A stretch of DNA of 62,919 bases from a virus. This document shows, piece after piece, positions 28,832 through 36,979 of this stretch. A model generated the notes under the pieces. The model was not told the DNA's origin and made no database searches. It saw nothing but the letters and a program-made list of their open reading frames with translations. Made by a program: the position numbers and the translations under genes. The stretch is taken from the IMG/VR virus record IMGVR_UViG_3300021962_000100, positions 1-62,919 of that record, one strand, 5' to 3'. Within the stretch, counting starts at the first letter, position 1. Each line of letters starts with the position of its first letter.

Positions 28832-29374
28832 TTAACAATTAATACAATCCATTTTATTGAGGAGCTTCCAAGCATAATTGTAAAGTGACATTCCTTTCTG
28901 AGGTTCATGACAAAACTCTACTTTAGACTTAGCCGCTTCTAAATACATTTTGATAAGATTAAGTTCTTCTAACTTCTGTTTAATCTTAAATGGCGGATCA
29001 CAATCTGCCACATCTAATCTACAAAGAATATTGTAGTATCTATTTAATGCTTTAGTAATTCTCATATGATTGTATTCTACATATACCACATCATTGGGAG
29101 AAACACTGTATTTAATAATATAAATACCATCTGGAATATCTACATATTCAGTTCCGCAATTTGTTGTTTGCAAACCTAGATCACATGCGGTAATGTTATC
29201 TATGAATCCAGCATTTACATCTAACTGTACAGAATATTGAAAACCGGGAACAGTAATATTTAACTGTTCACATACAACAGGAATTAGATCTGTATAAACA
29301 CTAGTATCCATTACAGTAAGAATACAAGGATTCATTACTGTTGGAACTTCTAAACTTAATACGTGATTTGCCAT
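28832..29374 (-). CDS. Conserved structural-module protein
   Basis: A 180-residue protein with a beta-rich N-terminal two thirds (LDVNAGFIDN, YIIKYSVSPNDVVYVEYNHM) and a helical C-terminus (KQKLEELNLIKMYLEAAKSK) containing several Cys. It is the kind of protein found between sheath-sized or capsid-sized structural genes and fibers in phage genomes, but I do not recognise a named family. It begins 11 bases downstream of a strong terminator with no clear promoter in between, so it may depend on read-through. Confidence 0.55.
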   Translation of the reverse strand: MANHVLSLEVPTVMNPCILTVMDTSVYTDLIPVVCEQLNITVPGFQYSVQLDVNAGFIDNITACDLGLQTTNCGTEYVDIPDGIYIIKYSVSPNDVVYVEYNHMRITKALNRYYNILCRLDVADCDPPFKIKQKLEELNLIKMYLEAAKSKVEFCHEPQKGMSLYNYAWKLLNKMDCINC

Positions 29375-29385
29375 AAGTATTTAAT

Positions 29386-29425
29386 AAAAAAAGGGGATAG
29401 GAGTTTGTAACTCTTCTCCCCTTTT
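29386..29425 (-). terminator. Rho-independent terminator
   Basis: A long stem AAAAGGGGA / TCCCCTTTT (29389-29397 with 29417-29425) encloses an inner GAGTT / AACTC stem. On the minus strand it is followed by a run of T. It lies downstream of the 549-residue structural gene, as expected for a highly expressed virion gene. Confidence 0.88.
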
Positions 29426-29446
29426 AGATTTTTGAGTTTAGTTATC

Positions 29447-31096
29447 TTAGCAAGAAACTACATTGTAAGGATTGTACACAGGAAGTGTAGGGAAATTCAC
29501 AGGAACGTCACATACAGTATCACATGAGAATGCTTCAATGTTACAACCATTAGCACAACCATCTAACCAATCAGATACATCAGTATACAATGTACTTAAT
29601 GCGTTTTGAGAGAAAATAGTTAATGCATATTGATCATTATCAAATGTTCCACTTGGATTATTAAAACGTGGTACATTGTGAATAAGTACATATCTGTAGT
29701 ATAAAGCACCACGATCAATAGTACTGATAATTTGATTTCCTTGAGTAATCTCACGGATACGTAGATCAGTTGCTAAGAAGTTTTGTCTGTAAGATTCAGA
29801 AAGAGTAAGTTCTCTAAGAACTGTCTCACCAAGACCTTGTACTTGAAGACCAGTACACTCAGTAACAACACAAAGAGTTGTAAATGCACATGGATCACCA
29901 TTAAGATCTACTTCAGAAGCATAAAGTTTAACTGGCTCTTTTTCATAGAAGTCAGAAACTTGGAATGTACAGTCACCAAATCTAGTGTCAACATAAGCAC
30001 CGTTTAAGATCAAACCTGCACAAGCACCATCAGTGTGTCCAGCAGATACATAGTTATCCCAAGTATCAGCACCATTTGCAGCTAAGAAAGTAGCAGAAGT
30101 TCCTGGAGCATACCAGATAGTACCATCTTCAGCTTGAACAGCTGGTTGAATGAATGGAGAAACAATTGGATTGTTTACAATTGCATTAGCCCAAGCAATC
30201 ATTACAGTAGTTGAATCAACTGCTACTGGAGCAATTGCACCATCTGGGCAACATCCTGTGTATGCATCAACAGTTGCATAAGCATTGTGGTTTAAGAAAC
30301 GTAATGCAGGAGAACCTTTAACATCCAAACGGAGGTAGTAAGTTTCACCACATAAGAATTCTTTGCAGCACTCAGCTGTAGTACCACAACCTTCTTGTGC
30401 ATGAGCTGAAGTAATTGTAGCTACGTCTACAGTAGCATCATCATTACCACCAACAAGAGTAAGTGTATCATTTACAGTGTATCCTTTTCCTGGATTAATA
30501 ACTGTAGCTGAATCAACAGTACCACCAGTAACAACAATTTCTAAAACTGCACCAGTACCAGTACCACCAGTTACTTCAACAGTGTAAGTACCATTAGCAT
30601 AGCCTGTACCAGCAACCAAAGTATCAACAGTTAATGCACCGCCTCCATTTGTCCAGTAAGTAGAACCTACGTGAATTACATTGTTTTGTGGAGAACATGG
30701 ATCTACTGAATAGAAACGTGATACATATTTAGGGTTGATCATTTTAGACTTGTTAGTCTCTTGATAACCACCTGCTAATGGACCAATCTTGTCATTATCA
30801 TAAATTGCAGAACCTGCAATATAAACATTACAACAAGCTGTTGGAGTAATAGTTTGATTAAAAGTTGCACTACTAGGATTTGCATCGAAAATACCAATGT
30901 ATCCATTTTCATAAGTAGATGCTGCAGCTGCTTTCAACTGATTCAAACCATAGGTAGGAACACCTTCGGTGGTCACATAACCATAATCAGAATCTGTAGA
31001 AACAGTTGTGCCATCTAACAAAGTTACAGTAGCGTTATTAACACTTTCTCCTGTAGCTAAGAATGCTTTTTCAAAAGCATGATTAAAATAAGCCAT
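29447..31096 (-). CDS. Abundant virion structural protein, 549 aa
   Basis: A 549-residue protein, beta-rich and with more than 20 Cys. Residues about 160-235 form a Gly/Thr/Val repeat-like segment (VAGTGYANGTYTVEVTGGTG, VINPGKGYTVNDTL) that resembles an inserted decoration domain. It is followed by a strong terminator, as is the major capsid gene, which suggests high expression. The upstream region holds CTATAATATAGTGA (31128-31140), a relative of the candidate promoter box. I cannot decide between a major tail or sheath-like protein and a capsid decoration protein; there is no other evidence of a contractile tail. Confidence 0.6.
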   Translation of the reverse strand: MAYFNHAFEKAFLATGESVNNATVTLLDGTTVSTDSDYGYVTTEGVPTYGLNQLKAAAASTYENGYIGIFDANPSSATFNQTITPTACCNVYIAGSAIYDNDKIGPLAGGYQETNKSKMINPKYVSRFYSVDPCSPQNNVIHVGSTYWTNGGGALTVDTLVAGTGYANGTYTVEVTGGTGTGAVLEIVVTGGTVDSATVINPGKGYTVNDTLTLVGGNDDATVDVATITSAHAQEGCGTTAECCKEFLCGETYYLRLDVKGSPALRFLNHNAYATVDAYTGCCPDGAIAPVAVDSTTVMIAWANAIVNNPIVSPFIQPAVQAEDGTIWYAPGTSATFLAANGADTWDNYVSAGHTDGACAGLILNGAYVDTRFGDCTFQVSDFYEKEPVKLYASEVDLNGDPCAFTTLCVVTECTGLQVQGLGETVLRELTLSESYRQNFLATDLRIREITQGNQIISTIDRGALYYRYVLIHNVPRFNNPSGTFDNDQYALTIFSQNALSTLYTDVSDWLDGCANGCNIEAFSCDTVCDVPVNFPTLPVYNPYNVVSC

Positions 31097-31161
31097 TTTT
31101 TCTAAGTTTTAATTAATAAATATATACTATAATATAGTGAAAGTTTTTTAAACTTCCAAAA

Positions 31162-31617
31162 TTATTTTAAGAAAAGCAATTTGTATTTTGCTGAGTTAAT
31201 TGTATCCTTTAAAGTATCTAAACTATTTACAAGTTCTGAGTAAGGCATTTTTGCTTGAAGAGCATTTACCATTTGATACATATCTCTTAAATATGCAAGA
31301 CCTTCTTCTACTGTATTAAGAGTTCTTGGTGTAGCTTCTGTGTAATCTAAAATTTTTTCAGCAGCACCTTGATAACCTTCAATAAGAGTATCTGCATGTC
31401 CTGGTAATGCATCATATAAATCATTAAGAGCTTTATGTGCTGCATAAGATCCAGCTCCTTTTACTTTTAAGTGAAGTTTATGAAAACTTGATGCAGCATT
31501 CATAAGTTCTGTTGCACAGGCTGCTGTCATTGTATCACAATTAGCAGAAGATCCTGCTGTTGAATAATTTGCTGTTGATGCAGAAGCATCTCTTTTTAAC
31601 ATTCTAGGTTTGTCCAT
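31162..31617 (-). CDS. Dps/ferritin-fold-like protein
   Basis: A 151-residue, mostly helical protein. Residues H49, H61, D76 and E80 have exactly the spacing of the Dps ferroxidase ligands (E. coli Dps H51, H63, D78, E82). The fifth ligand, Asp at +4 from the second His, is Asn65 here, with Asp66 beside it. The context EGYQG after E80 is typical of phage Dps-like (DUF5856-type) proteins. Dps-family proteins oxidise and store iron and bind DNA. Here the gene sits inside the head and connector module, so a virion-associated or DNA-protective role is possible but inferred. Confidence 0.6.
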   Translation of the reverse strand: MDKPRMLKRDASASTANYSTAGSSANCDTMTAACATELMNAASSFHKLHLKVKGAGSYAAHKALNDLYDALPGHADTLIEGYQGAAEKILDYTEATPRTLNTVEEGLAYLRDMYQMVNALQAKMPYSELVNSLDTLKDTINSAKYKLLFLK

Positions 31618-31622
31618 TTTTA

Positions 31623-32321
31623 TTAATTATTGCGTTCTGCAGTTTCTGTACCTCTAGAGAACTGATTTCCTGATTCCATATCACCAGCAAGAATACTCAC
31701 TGCTTCATCAATTATTACTTCTATTATATCATCTTTAAATTCACATTCTACATTTTGAGTAGATTGTAGATTAGTATAAGGATCTACACAACCATCAATT
31801 TGAATTTTTATAGGTTGTCTATAGTAAATTATATTAGCTGATTCAATTTGAAAATCACCATTTGTATAAATATGTGTAGTATTTCCAATTAAAGTAGCAA
31901 ATGTTTCTCCCCATTCAAAACTAGGTTGTTTACCTTTATCTCTTAAAAGAACATTAAGATCTCCTTCCTGTGCTAAATAAACAGTCATCCTTCTTTTAGT
32001 ACAGCATTCTTGTTTAGCATATACATCTACTCTTTTCCATTGTAGATAATCTCCAGGAAGATTTCCAAAATAATAATATTCTTTATCTGTTAAATTAAGT
32101 GCTTGAGTATTTAGTAAAACTTGAAGATCATCTTTTCTTCTTGTTGAACCTTCATCACCTTCTTTTAAAATATTAATACCATGCAATTGTCTTCTAGCCC
32201 ACTCAACTTGTGCTTTATTAAAAGCTTCAACAATCTGCCAGCAAGTTATATTATCATAATCTTGACTATCCAGTTTATTTAACCGTTGCTTGATCTTTAT
32301 TTCAATTGTACTGTTTAACAT
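31623..32321 (-). CDS. Head-tail connector ring protein
   Basis: A 232-residue protein with an N-terminal helical half (IEIKIKQRLNKLD, then AFNKAQVEWARRQL), a central beta region and a C-terminal helix FKDDIIEVIIDEAVSILAGD. This C-terminal signature is typical of the gp11/gp4-like ring proteins that attach below the portal in crAss-like phages. Its start ATG overlaps the stop of the gene before it (TAATG). It is separated by several genes from the other two ring candidates at 22021-23741. Confidence 0.65.
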   Translation of the reverse strand: MLNSTIEIKIKQRLNKLDSQDYDNITCWQIVEAFNKAQVEWARRQLHGINILKEGDEGSTRRKDDLQVLLNTQALNLTDKEYYYFGNLPGDYLQWKRVDVYAKQECCTKRRMTVYLAQEGDLNVLLRDKGKQPSFEWGETFATLIGNTTHIYTNGDFQIESANIIYYRQPIKIQIDGCVDPYTNLQSTQNVECEFKDDIIEVIIDEAVSILAGDMESGNQFSRGTETAERNN

Positions 32322-32755
32322 TATTTTTTCATTTTACTAAGTGTAATTGCAAGTCTTGCTCTTTGACCAAGCTTACCACCCTTTTTAGCAGCTGCTGCCA
32401 ATTTAGCTTTAGGAATAGTTTCTCCTTTCTTAACACCAAGTTGTTCTCTAAGAGCACCTGGCTTTTTAATAGCACCCTGAATCCAGTTACCACCCTTTTT
32501 TTGTTTTGGTACTTCAGCTGCTTTTTTTGCTTCTTTTTTAGCCGCTCTATTTTCTTTGATGTTTTTACCTACTCTAGTACCAATAGCGGATAAACCTGTA
32601 CCAATTATTGTTGCTGCAATTTTAGCACTTGGCGTACTAAATGCACCTGGTTTTTTAGGCCATGGAACACACTTACCATCTATACAAGCATGTTCTGGAG
32701 GACAATCATCACCATAATTACATCCTTGTTTTGATTTTGTACTTTTAACTGCCAT
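32321..32755 (-). CDS. Small Lys-rich protein with short Cys motif
   Basis: A 144-residue, strongly basic protein. The N-terminus has a small Cys cluster (CNYGDDCPPEHACIDGKC). The rest is Lys/Ala-rich with one hydrophobic stretch (KIAATIIGTGLSAIGTRVG) and the motif KKGGNW. It is the last gene of a run of seven small Lys-rich proteins. Inner-capsid, DNA-binding or structural use is plausible from charge and location; no family recognised. Confidence 0.55.
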   Translation of the reverse strand: MAVKSTKSKQGCNYGDDCPPEHACIDGKCVPWPKKPGAFSTPSAKIAATIIGTGLSAIGTRVGKNIKENRAAKKEAKKAAEVPKQKKGGNWIQGAIKKPGALREQLGVKKGETIPKAKLAAAAKKGGKLGQRARLAITLSKMKK

Positions 32756-32757
32756 AA

Positions 32758-32997
32758 CTATTTCTTTTTACGTTTATTTTTTAAAGCACCTGCAATAACA
32801 TCTGCTCTAGTAATTTTATTTTTAGGTGCAGCTAATGCAGCAAGTTTTGCTTTTTTAACTGAGCCACCTTTTTTCATAGTAGGGGCACTATAGTTTGTAG
32901 TTCCTGTTTGAGGAATACCATAAATTTCAGGTTTAGTCGTTGAACCACCTTTTGCCATTTTTTGACCACCACATTTAGCACATCCTAATTTTTTCAT
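32758..32997 (-). CDS. Small Lys-rich protein
   Basis: A 79-residue basic protein beginning MKKLGCAKCGGQKMAKGGS and ending in NKRKKK. It carries KGGS and MKKGGS double-glycine motifs also seen in the giant virion proteins. It ends in a TAG stop 2 bases before the next start. Part of the cluster of small basic proteins between the capsid genes and the ring protein. Function unknown. Confidence 0.55.
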   Translation of the reverse strand: MKKLGCAKCGGQKMAKGGSTTKPEIYGIPQTGTTNYSAPTMKKGGSVKKAKLAALAAPKNKITRADVIAGALKNKRKKK

Positions 32998-33009
32998 AAT
33001 ATATAATTT

Positions 33010-33255
33010 TTAACATTTCCATTTTCTCAAAGACTTATTGATTCTTGATTGAGGATCATTAGCAGTCTTAGCACTTGTAAGTTTTTTCTTCATTCCTGTC
33101 ATACGTGCACAGAAAGATTTCTTTCTTGGACCTCCTCCTGGTTGAGGAGCTTTAATATCATGACCAGCAGCCTTTAATGAAGCTCTACCTTTAGCATTAA
33201 GACCACCACTAGGTGACTTACCTTCTTTTCTTTGCCATGCTGGTGTCTTTGCCAT
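33010..33255 (-). CDS. Small basic conserved phage protein (DUF6321-like)
   Basis: An 81-residue protein starting MAKTPAWQRKEGKSPSGGLN and containing RKKSFCARMTGM and a terminal SLRKWKC. I recognise this pattern from small conserved proteins of aquatic and environmental phages (DUF6321-type). Its start lies 38 bases inside the end of the preceding gene. The function is unknown; the high positive charge and place in the head module suggest a nucleic-acid or capsid contact. Confidence 0.65.
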   Translation of the reverse strand: MAKTPAWQRKEGKSPSGGLNAKGRASLKAAGHDIKAPQPGGGPRKKSFCARMTGMKKKLTSAKTANDPQSRINKSLRKWKC

Positions 33256-33481
33256 TCTTTTTATTTTTAGGATAAGGGTTTTCTCTATGCCATTTTTTAG
33301 TTGCTGCTATACCCTGTTTAATTGTTTTAGCTCCTGCTTTCTTGGTAAGATTGATTGTATCCCACTTTCCTTTATCTTCAGTAGGATGATTAACCATTAT
33401 ATCCCCAGGTTTACCTTTGCCTATCTTTGTAGTCTTTTTATAAATCCTGTGTTTTTCACCATCTGCAGTTACTCTTGCCAT
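33218..33481 (-). CDS. Small basic conserved phage protein
   Basis: An 87-residue protein with the conserved block KHRIYKKTTKIGKGKPGDIM followed by NHPTEDKGKWDTI and ATKKWHRENP. This small protein recurs in structural modules of Bacteroidota phages. It overlaps the next gene by 38 bases, and its C-terminus (KKNGKDTSMAKKRR) is very basic. No known activity. Confidence 0.62.
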   Translation of the reverse strand: MARVTADGEKHRIYKKTTKIGKGKPGDIMVNHPTEDKGKWDTINLTKKAGAKTIKQGIAATKKWHRENPYPKNKKNGKDTSMAKKRR

Positions 33482-33483
33482 AA

Positions 33484-33708
33484 TTATCTACTGAATGTTT
33501 TAAGAACGCTCATTTGTTCTTGAGCAAGTTTTTTAACATCATTCATCATCTTAGCATCCTTACGGATTTCATCTGCTCTTTTAAGAGTACTAAGTGCTGA
33601 TTCAATTTCCCATTTTCTCATCTCTGCTTTAGCAGGTGCAGAAATAGACATACCTGTAGATGCTTTCTTTACAGGAGCCTTTTTAGTTGTTGTTTTTTTA
33701 ATTGCCAT
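33484..33708 (-). CDS. Small Lys/Ala-rich helical protein
   Basis: A 74-residue protein with a basic N-terminus (KKTTTKKAPVKKAS) of histone-tail composition followed by a helical, charged region (EIESALSTLKRADEIRKDAK). It starts 2 bases after the TAG stop of the 50-residue gene upstream. Member of the small basic cluster. Function not recognised. Confidence 0.55.
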   Translation of the reverse strand: MAIKKTTTKKAPVKKASTGMSISAPAKAEMRKWEIESALSTLKRADEIRKDAKMMNDVKKLAQEQMSVLKTFSR

Positions 33709-33710
33709 AA

Positions 33711-33863
33711 CTATTTCTTTTTAGTTGCTGCTTTAATTTTCTTTTCTTGCTTAAGCATTTGTTTAGTAGGTTTCTTTCCAGAACCTTTATTATCACGGAT
33801 GTTATCCCAGAGACCTCTCTGGGAATAACTACCGTCTTTTCTTTTTAGCATTTGCTTTGGCAT
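33711..33863 (-). CDS. Small basic conserved protein, 50 aa
   Basis: Read directly from the minus strand: ATG at 33863, TAG stop at 33711. The 50-residue product contains RKDGSYSQRGLWDNIRDNKG and KPTKQMLKQEKKI, a short pattern that I recognise from other environmental phages. It fits exactly between its neighbours (1 base after the stop upstream, 2 bases before the next start), which supports a real gene. Function unknown. Confidence 0.65.
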   Translation of the reverse strand: MPKQMLKRKDGSYSQRGLWDNIRDNKGSGKKPTKQMLKQEKKIKAATKKK

Positions 33864-33864
33864 C

Positions 33865-34221
33865 TTAGCACTTTTTACCTCTCATACTGCCACCCATTTT
33901 TGCTTTAGGTACAGCAGTTCTTGGAGCAGAACTAGTACCACCAACTCTACCTTTAGTGGTTTTCTGTGTAGAAACTTTAGCATTTGAATTTACCATACCA
34001 CCAGTTTTCATAACTTTTCTCGTAGGTTTTAGATTATAAACTTCGGTTCCTCCTGTTTCTTTAACTTCTTTTCTACCAGCTTTAGTATAAGGCGTGTATA
34101 ATCCTTTAGTATTTGTGTAGCCCTCTACAGGAACATATAGTCCTTTACCTTTTGAAGCTTTTCTTTTTGCAGCTTTTTCACTCATAGTGCGTCCACCATC
34201 GTCATATTTTTTAAGTGCCAT
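33865..34221 (-). CDS. Small basic protein with GG motifs
   Basis: A 118-residue Lys/Arg/Gly-rich protein with DDGGRTMSEK near the start, MKTGGMVNS in the middle and MGGSMRGKKC at the end. The same double-glycine motif after a charged residue recurs in the giant cargo proteins of this window. It is the first of the seven small basic genes downstream of the 338-residue capsid-associated gene. No family recognised. Confidence 0.55.
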   Translation of the reverse strand: MALKKYDDGGRTMSEKAAKRKASKGKGLYVPVEGYTNTKGLYTPYTKAGRKEVKETGGTEVYNLKPTRKVMKTGGMVNSNAKVSTQKTTKGRVGGTSSAPRTAVPKAKMGGSMRGKKC

Positions 34222-34233
34222 TTTATTTTAAGT

Positions 34234-35250
34234 TTAAGAATTCCAAAATTTCTCACAGGCTTTGTTGAGATCTGTTAGAACATCCTCATTGAGTGGGTTC
34301 TTCAAGTACTCTATTACATCTGAAACATTGCGTCCTAACATTGCATTAGTCTTAGCATGGTAGATGTAACCATCAGCCTTATTAATAATATACTTAAAAA
34401 ATACGGAATCTCTAACAATTGATTTAATTTTTAGTGTTTCCATATCCATTCCTACAGCTTCAAGGAAAGACTTAGCAGCTCTTTCTTTGTTGCCTTCAAC
34501 TCCTTCTCCATTAATGTACAAGTCCATGTTCTCATACATAACATCATTAGGTGTTGACTTTCTATATTGTGTACTGTTACCATCTACTACTTTAGCTACA
34601 TAGAATAGTTTAGTACTATTTTTGTCAAATAATTTCTGAAGTTCAGAAAGTGCCTTGTTACGCATTTTCTTGTATTCAGTTCTTGCAACAACAGTCTGCT
34701 CTTGTTTGTCTAAGTAAAACTTAGGTGGAACAGCTCTTGATCTTGCATCATCAAAACTTTTTGATACAATAGAAAATCCCCCAGCTTCAATAGCATAAAG
34801 TTTAATTCTATCATATGGATCATTAGGATCTAAGAATAAAGGTTCATTACCACATGCAATATGAATCTTATTCCAAAAATCTTTATTATCTGGTTTAAGT
34901 AATTTTACTTTATTCCAGAATTGAGGGTCCTCAATATCTAAAACATTTGCTGCTAACTCTGTCTCAAGTTCAGCAACAGCAGTTCTAATTTCTCTTACCC
35001 TTGCTTCCTTGTCTTCAGCTTTAAGAAGTTTAATCTCTGGTGCAAATTCATTTAAACCAGTAAGATATCTAATAACTCCATTTTGCTCAAGGCAAGCAAG
35101 TTGTTCAAAATGCTTAACTCCATCATATAAAGATAAGCCATAAGTTTCTAGTCCCATATTAGAGACTGAGTTGTCAAAGAACGGGCGGACTGCAATAGCT
35201 GTTTTTTTAACAGTTCCGTGTCCCATTTCTACCATTGTGAAATTTTCCAT
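34234..35250 (-). CDS. Capsid-associated conserved protein, 338 aa
   Basis: A 338-residue soluble, mixed alpha/beta protein transcribed right after the major capsid gene. It has a helical charged region (EDKEARVREIRTAVAELETE) and no recognised enzyme motif. Comparable proteins accompany the capsid gene in environmental crAss-like phages, possibly as an auxiliary head protein. A strong terminator separates it from the capsid gene. Two copies of AACCAACA lie upstream (35255-35262 and 35270-35277), the nearer one 4 bases before the ATG. Confidence 0.55.
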   Translation of the reverse strand: MENFTMVEMGHGTVKKTAIAVRPFFDNSVSNMGLETYGLSLYDGVKHFEQLACLEQNGVIRYLTGLNEFAPEIKLLKAEDKEARVREIRTAVAELETELAANVLDIEDPQFWNKVKLLKPDNKDFWNKIHIACGNEPLFLDPNDPYDRIKLYAIEAGGFSIVSKSFDDARSRAVPPKFYLDKQEQTVVARTEYKKMRNKALSELQKLFDKNSTKLFYVAKVVDGNSTQYRKSTPNDVMYENMDLYINGEGVEGNKERAAKSFLEAVGMDMETLKIKSIVRDSVFFKYIINKADGYIYHAKTNAMLGRNVSDVIEYLKNPLNEDVLTDLNKACEKFWNS

Positions 35251-35254
35251 GTTT

Positions 35255-35277
35255 TGTTGGTTTTATTTTTGTTGGTT
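35255..35277 (-). promoter_or_regulatory. Duplicated AACCAACA start-site element
   Basis: Minus-strand AACCAACA occurs at 35255-35262 and again at 35270-35277 upstream of the ATG at 35250. Single copies lie at 28815-28822, 38252-38259, 49972-49979 and 50134-50141, each 0-4 bases from a start codon. It is a candidate translation-initiation signal. Confidence 0.5.
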
Positions 35278-35285
35278 AAAATTAA

Positions 35286-35315
35286 AGAAAAAAGGGAGGA
35301 GTTTCCCCCTCCCTT
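35286..35315 (-). terminator. Rho-independent terminator after capsid gene
   Basis: On the minus strand AAGGGAGG and CCTCCCTT form an 8-bp stem around an 8-base loop, followed by TTTTTTCT. It lies directly downstream of the major capsid gene. Confidence 0.88.
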
Positions 35316-35331
35316 GTTTTTCTAGTTTAGA

Positions 35332-36951
35332 TTAGAATGATCCACCAGTTACTGGGTTTCTCATAACAATTTTCAACACTTTAGTTGGGTCTTTAACCCA
35401 AATAGCTGGCATTGTTTGGCTCATCATTACACGGTAACCATTGAACTGACCAGAAGACTGGAAGCCTTGGCTACGTCCCATGTAGTCCATAGTACCATTT
35501 TGATACCACCATTTCAATTGATTATCCCAAGACAATTTCAATAAGAAGATATTGTCATTAGTATTATCAGTGATATCAAAGATAATGAATGAGTAAGAAG
35601 ATAATGGGAAACCATCAATGATTGGGTTCTCAATATCATTTGTATGAACATTGTCAAATGCTGGGTTCAACACAAACTTAACGTTAGCCAAGAATGGAAT
35701 AACATAAGAAGTGTAAGCAAAACCAAAGTTCAAGTCCATACCTTTACCAGTGATTGCACCGATATCAGCAGCCTGGATAAGAAGACCAGAAGAGATAGCC
35801 TCTTGTTTGATAGCCTCATTAACCATACGCATACCACCCATACCAGTTTGTACAACTAGACTACGTTTTGGATCTGGACCTTGGAACTCAACCTTACCAT
35901 TGAAGAAGTTGTAGATCTCAGAACGGAACAAGTCAAGTGTGAAGTTATTTTTATTGTATACTCTTTTGAATGAGTTATCCAACTGCTTCCAAAGACCCAC
36001 AGACAATCTAACATCATCTGGACCATCCTGACGTACTCTACCACCATGACCCCACATTAAGTAAGTTTCAATGTCAGTAGCAATTTTGCTCAAGTGAGCA
36101 GATTCCATTTGAGTTAAGAAAGTTCTTGAAAGGTCACCATTATCAAATGCCTTTTTAACTTTGTCTTTACCCATTACCTTAATCATGTCTTCCAAAGAAG
36201 CAATTGAAGGATCTTGGATGCTTTTGTCAAATGTTCTCCAGATCTCAGTTACAGGAACTGTACCATCTGCATTCATACCACCTTTGATCATCAAGTCAGC
36301 ACGGCTAGAGATAGAGTAGTGTACGTGAGCTTCTGCACCACCAACAAAGTTATAGAATTCACGGAATCCTGTTTTTGTAGTAATGTCAGAGAATCTTTCA
36401 CCATACTCACCTCTTGCAGAACCTTTACGGAATACTTTGGTACCGTTAGCTAAGTATTTGTTGTCAATGTATTTGTAGTTGTCATTGTTTACCAACTGCA
36501 CAGTATAGATATAACCATCACCTAATGGGAGGATATCTTCTTGTGTAATGTACATCTCAACACCATTGTATTTGTCATAAGTGATGATATCACCATGTCC
36601 AAATTCTCTTTTGTTAAGTTTGATACGGAATGTAGTACCATCAACACCTTTAAAGTCATTGTTTGGTTCTACGTCTTCAACAATGTAAGGAAGGTCAATA
36701 GAGACAGGAGTCTGCCATCTGTATTCCCCACGTGCGTTATCAACCATGATAACATTTTTTCCACCAAATGATGACATTTGATAAAGAGGCATTTCAACCT
36801 TTTGAGCCATAGCCCAAAGATCCACTGGACCCAAGTCCATTGGCTCTGCATCTTTCAGCATGTTCACCAAGTGGTAAGAATCCACATGGGAACTTGCGTT
36901 GTAAGCGGTATCCCTAAGGAATATACCATTGTTCATTACTGGAGTTGCCAT
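35332..36951 (-). CDS. Major capsid protein
   Basis: A 539-residue protein placed after portal and scaffold genes and before a strong terminator, the usual place of the HK97-fold major capsid protein. The start (MATPVMNNGIFLRDTAYNAS) and the segment VQTGMGGMRMVNEAIKQEA look like crAss-like capsid proteins. Codons and base composition here are less AT-biased than in flanking genes, as often seen for highly expressed genes. Its product would form the icosahedral shell. No cleavage site is evident by eye. Confidence 0.78.
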   Translation of the reverse strand: MATPVMNNGIFLRDTAYNASSHVDSYHLVNMLKDAEPMDLGPVDLWAMAQKVEMPLYQMSSFGGKNVIMVDNARGEYRWQTPVSIDLPYIVEDVEPNNDFKGVDGTTFRIKLNKREFGHGDIITYDKYNGVEMYITQEDILPLGDGYIYTVQLVNNDNYKYIDNKYLANGTKVFRKGSARGEYGERFSDITTKTGFREFYNFVGGAEAHVHYSISSRADLMIKGGMNADGTVPVTEIWRTFDKSIQDPSIASLEDMIKVMGKDKVKKAFDNGDLSRTFLTQMESAHLSKIATDIETYLMWGHGGRVRQDGPDDVRLSVGLWKQLDNSFKRVYNKNNFTLDLFRSEIYNFFNGKVEFQGPDPKRSLVVQTGMGGMRMVNEAIKQEAISSGLLIQAADIGAITGKGMDLNFGFAYTSYVIPFLANVKFVLNPAFDNVHTNDIENPIIDGFPLSSYSFIIFDITDNTNDNIFLLKLSWDNQLKWWYQNGTMDYMGRSQGFQSSGQFNGYRVMMSQTMPAIWVKDPTKVLKIVMRNPVTGGSF

Positions 36952-36979
36952 TGTATATATTAATTTAAATTGTTACTAA

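Noticed and set aside
29447-31096. Naming the 549-residue protein a tail sheath protein
   Set aside because: Size and expression signals would fit, but no baseplate, tube or tape-measure genes of a contractile tail are visible and the rest of the module looks podoviral.
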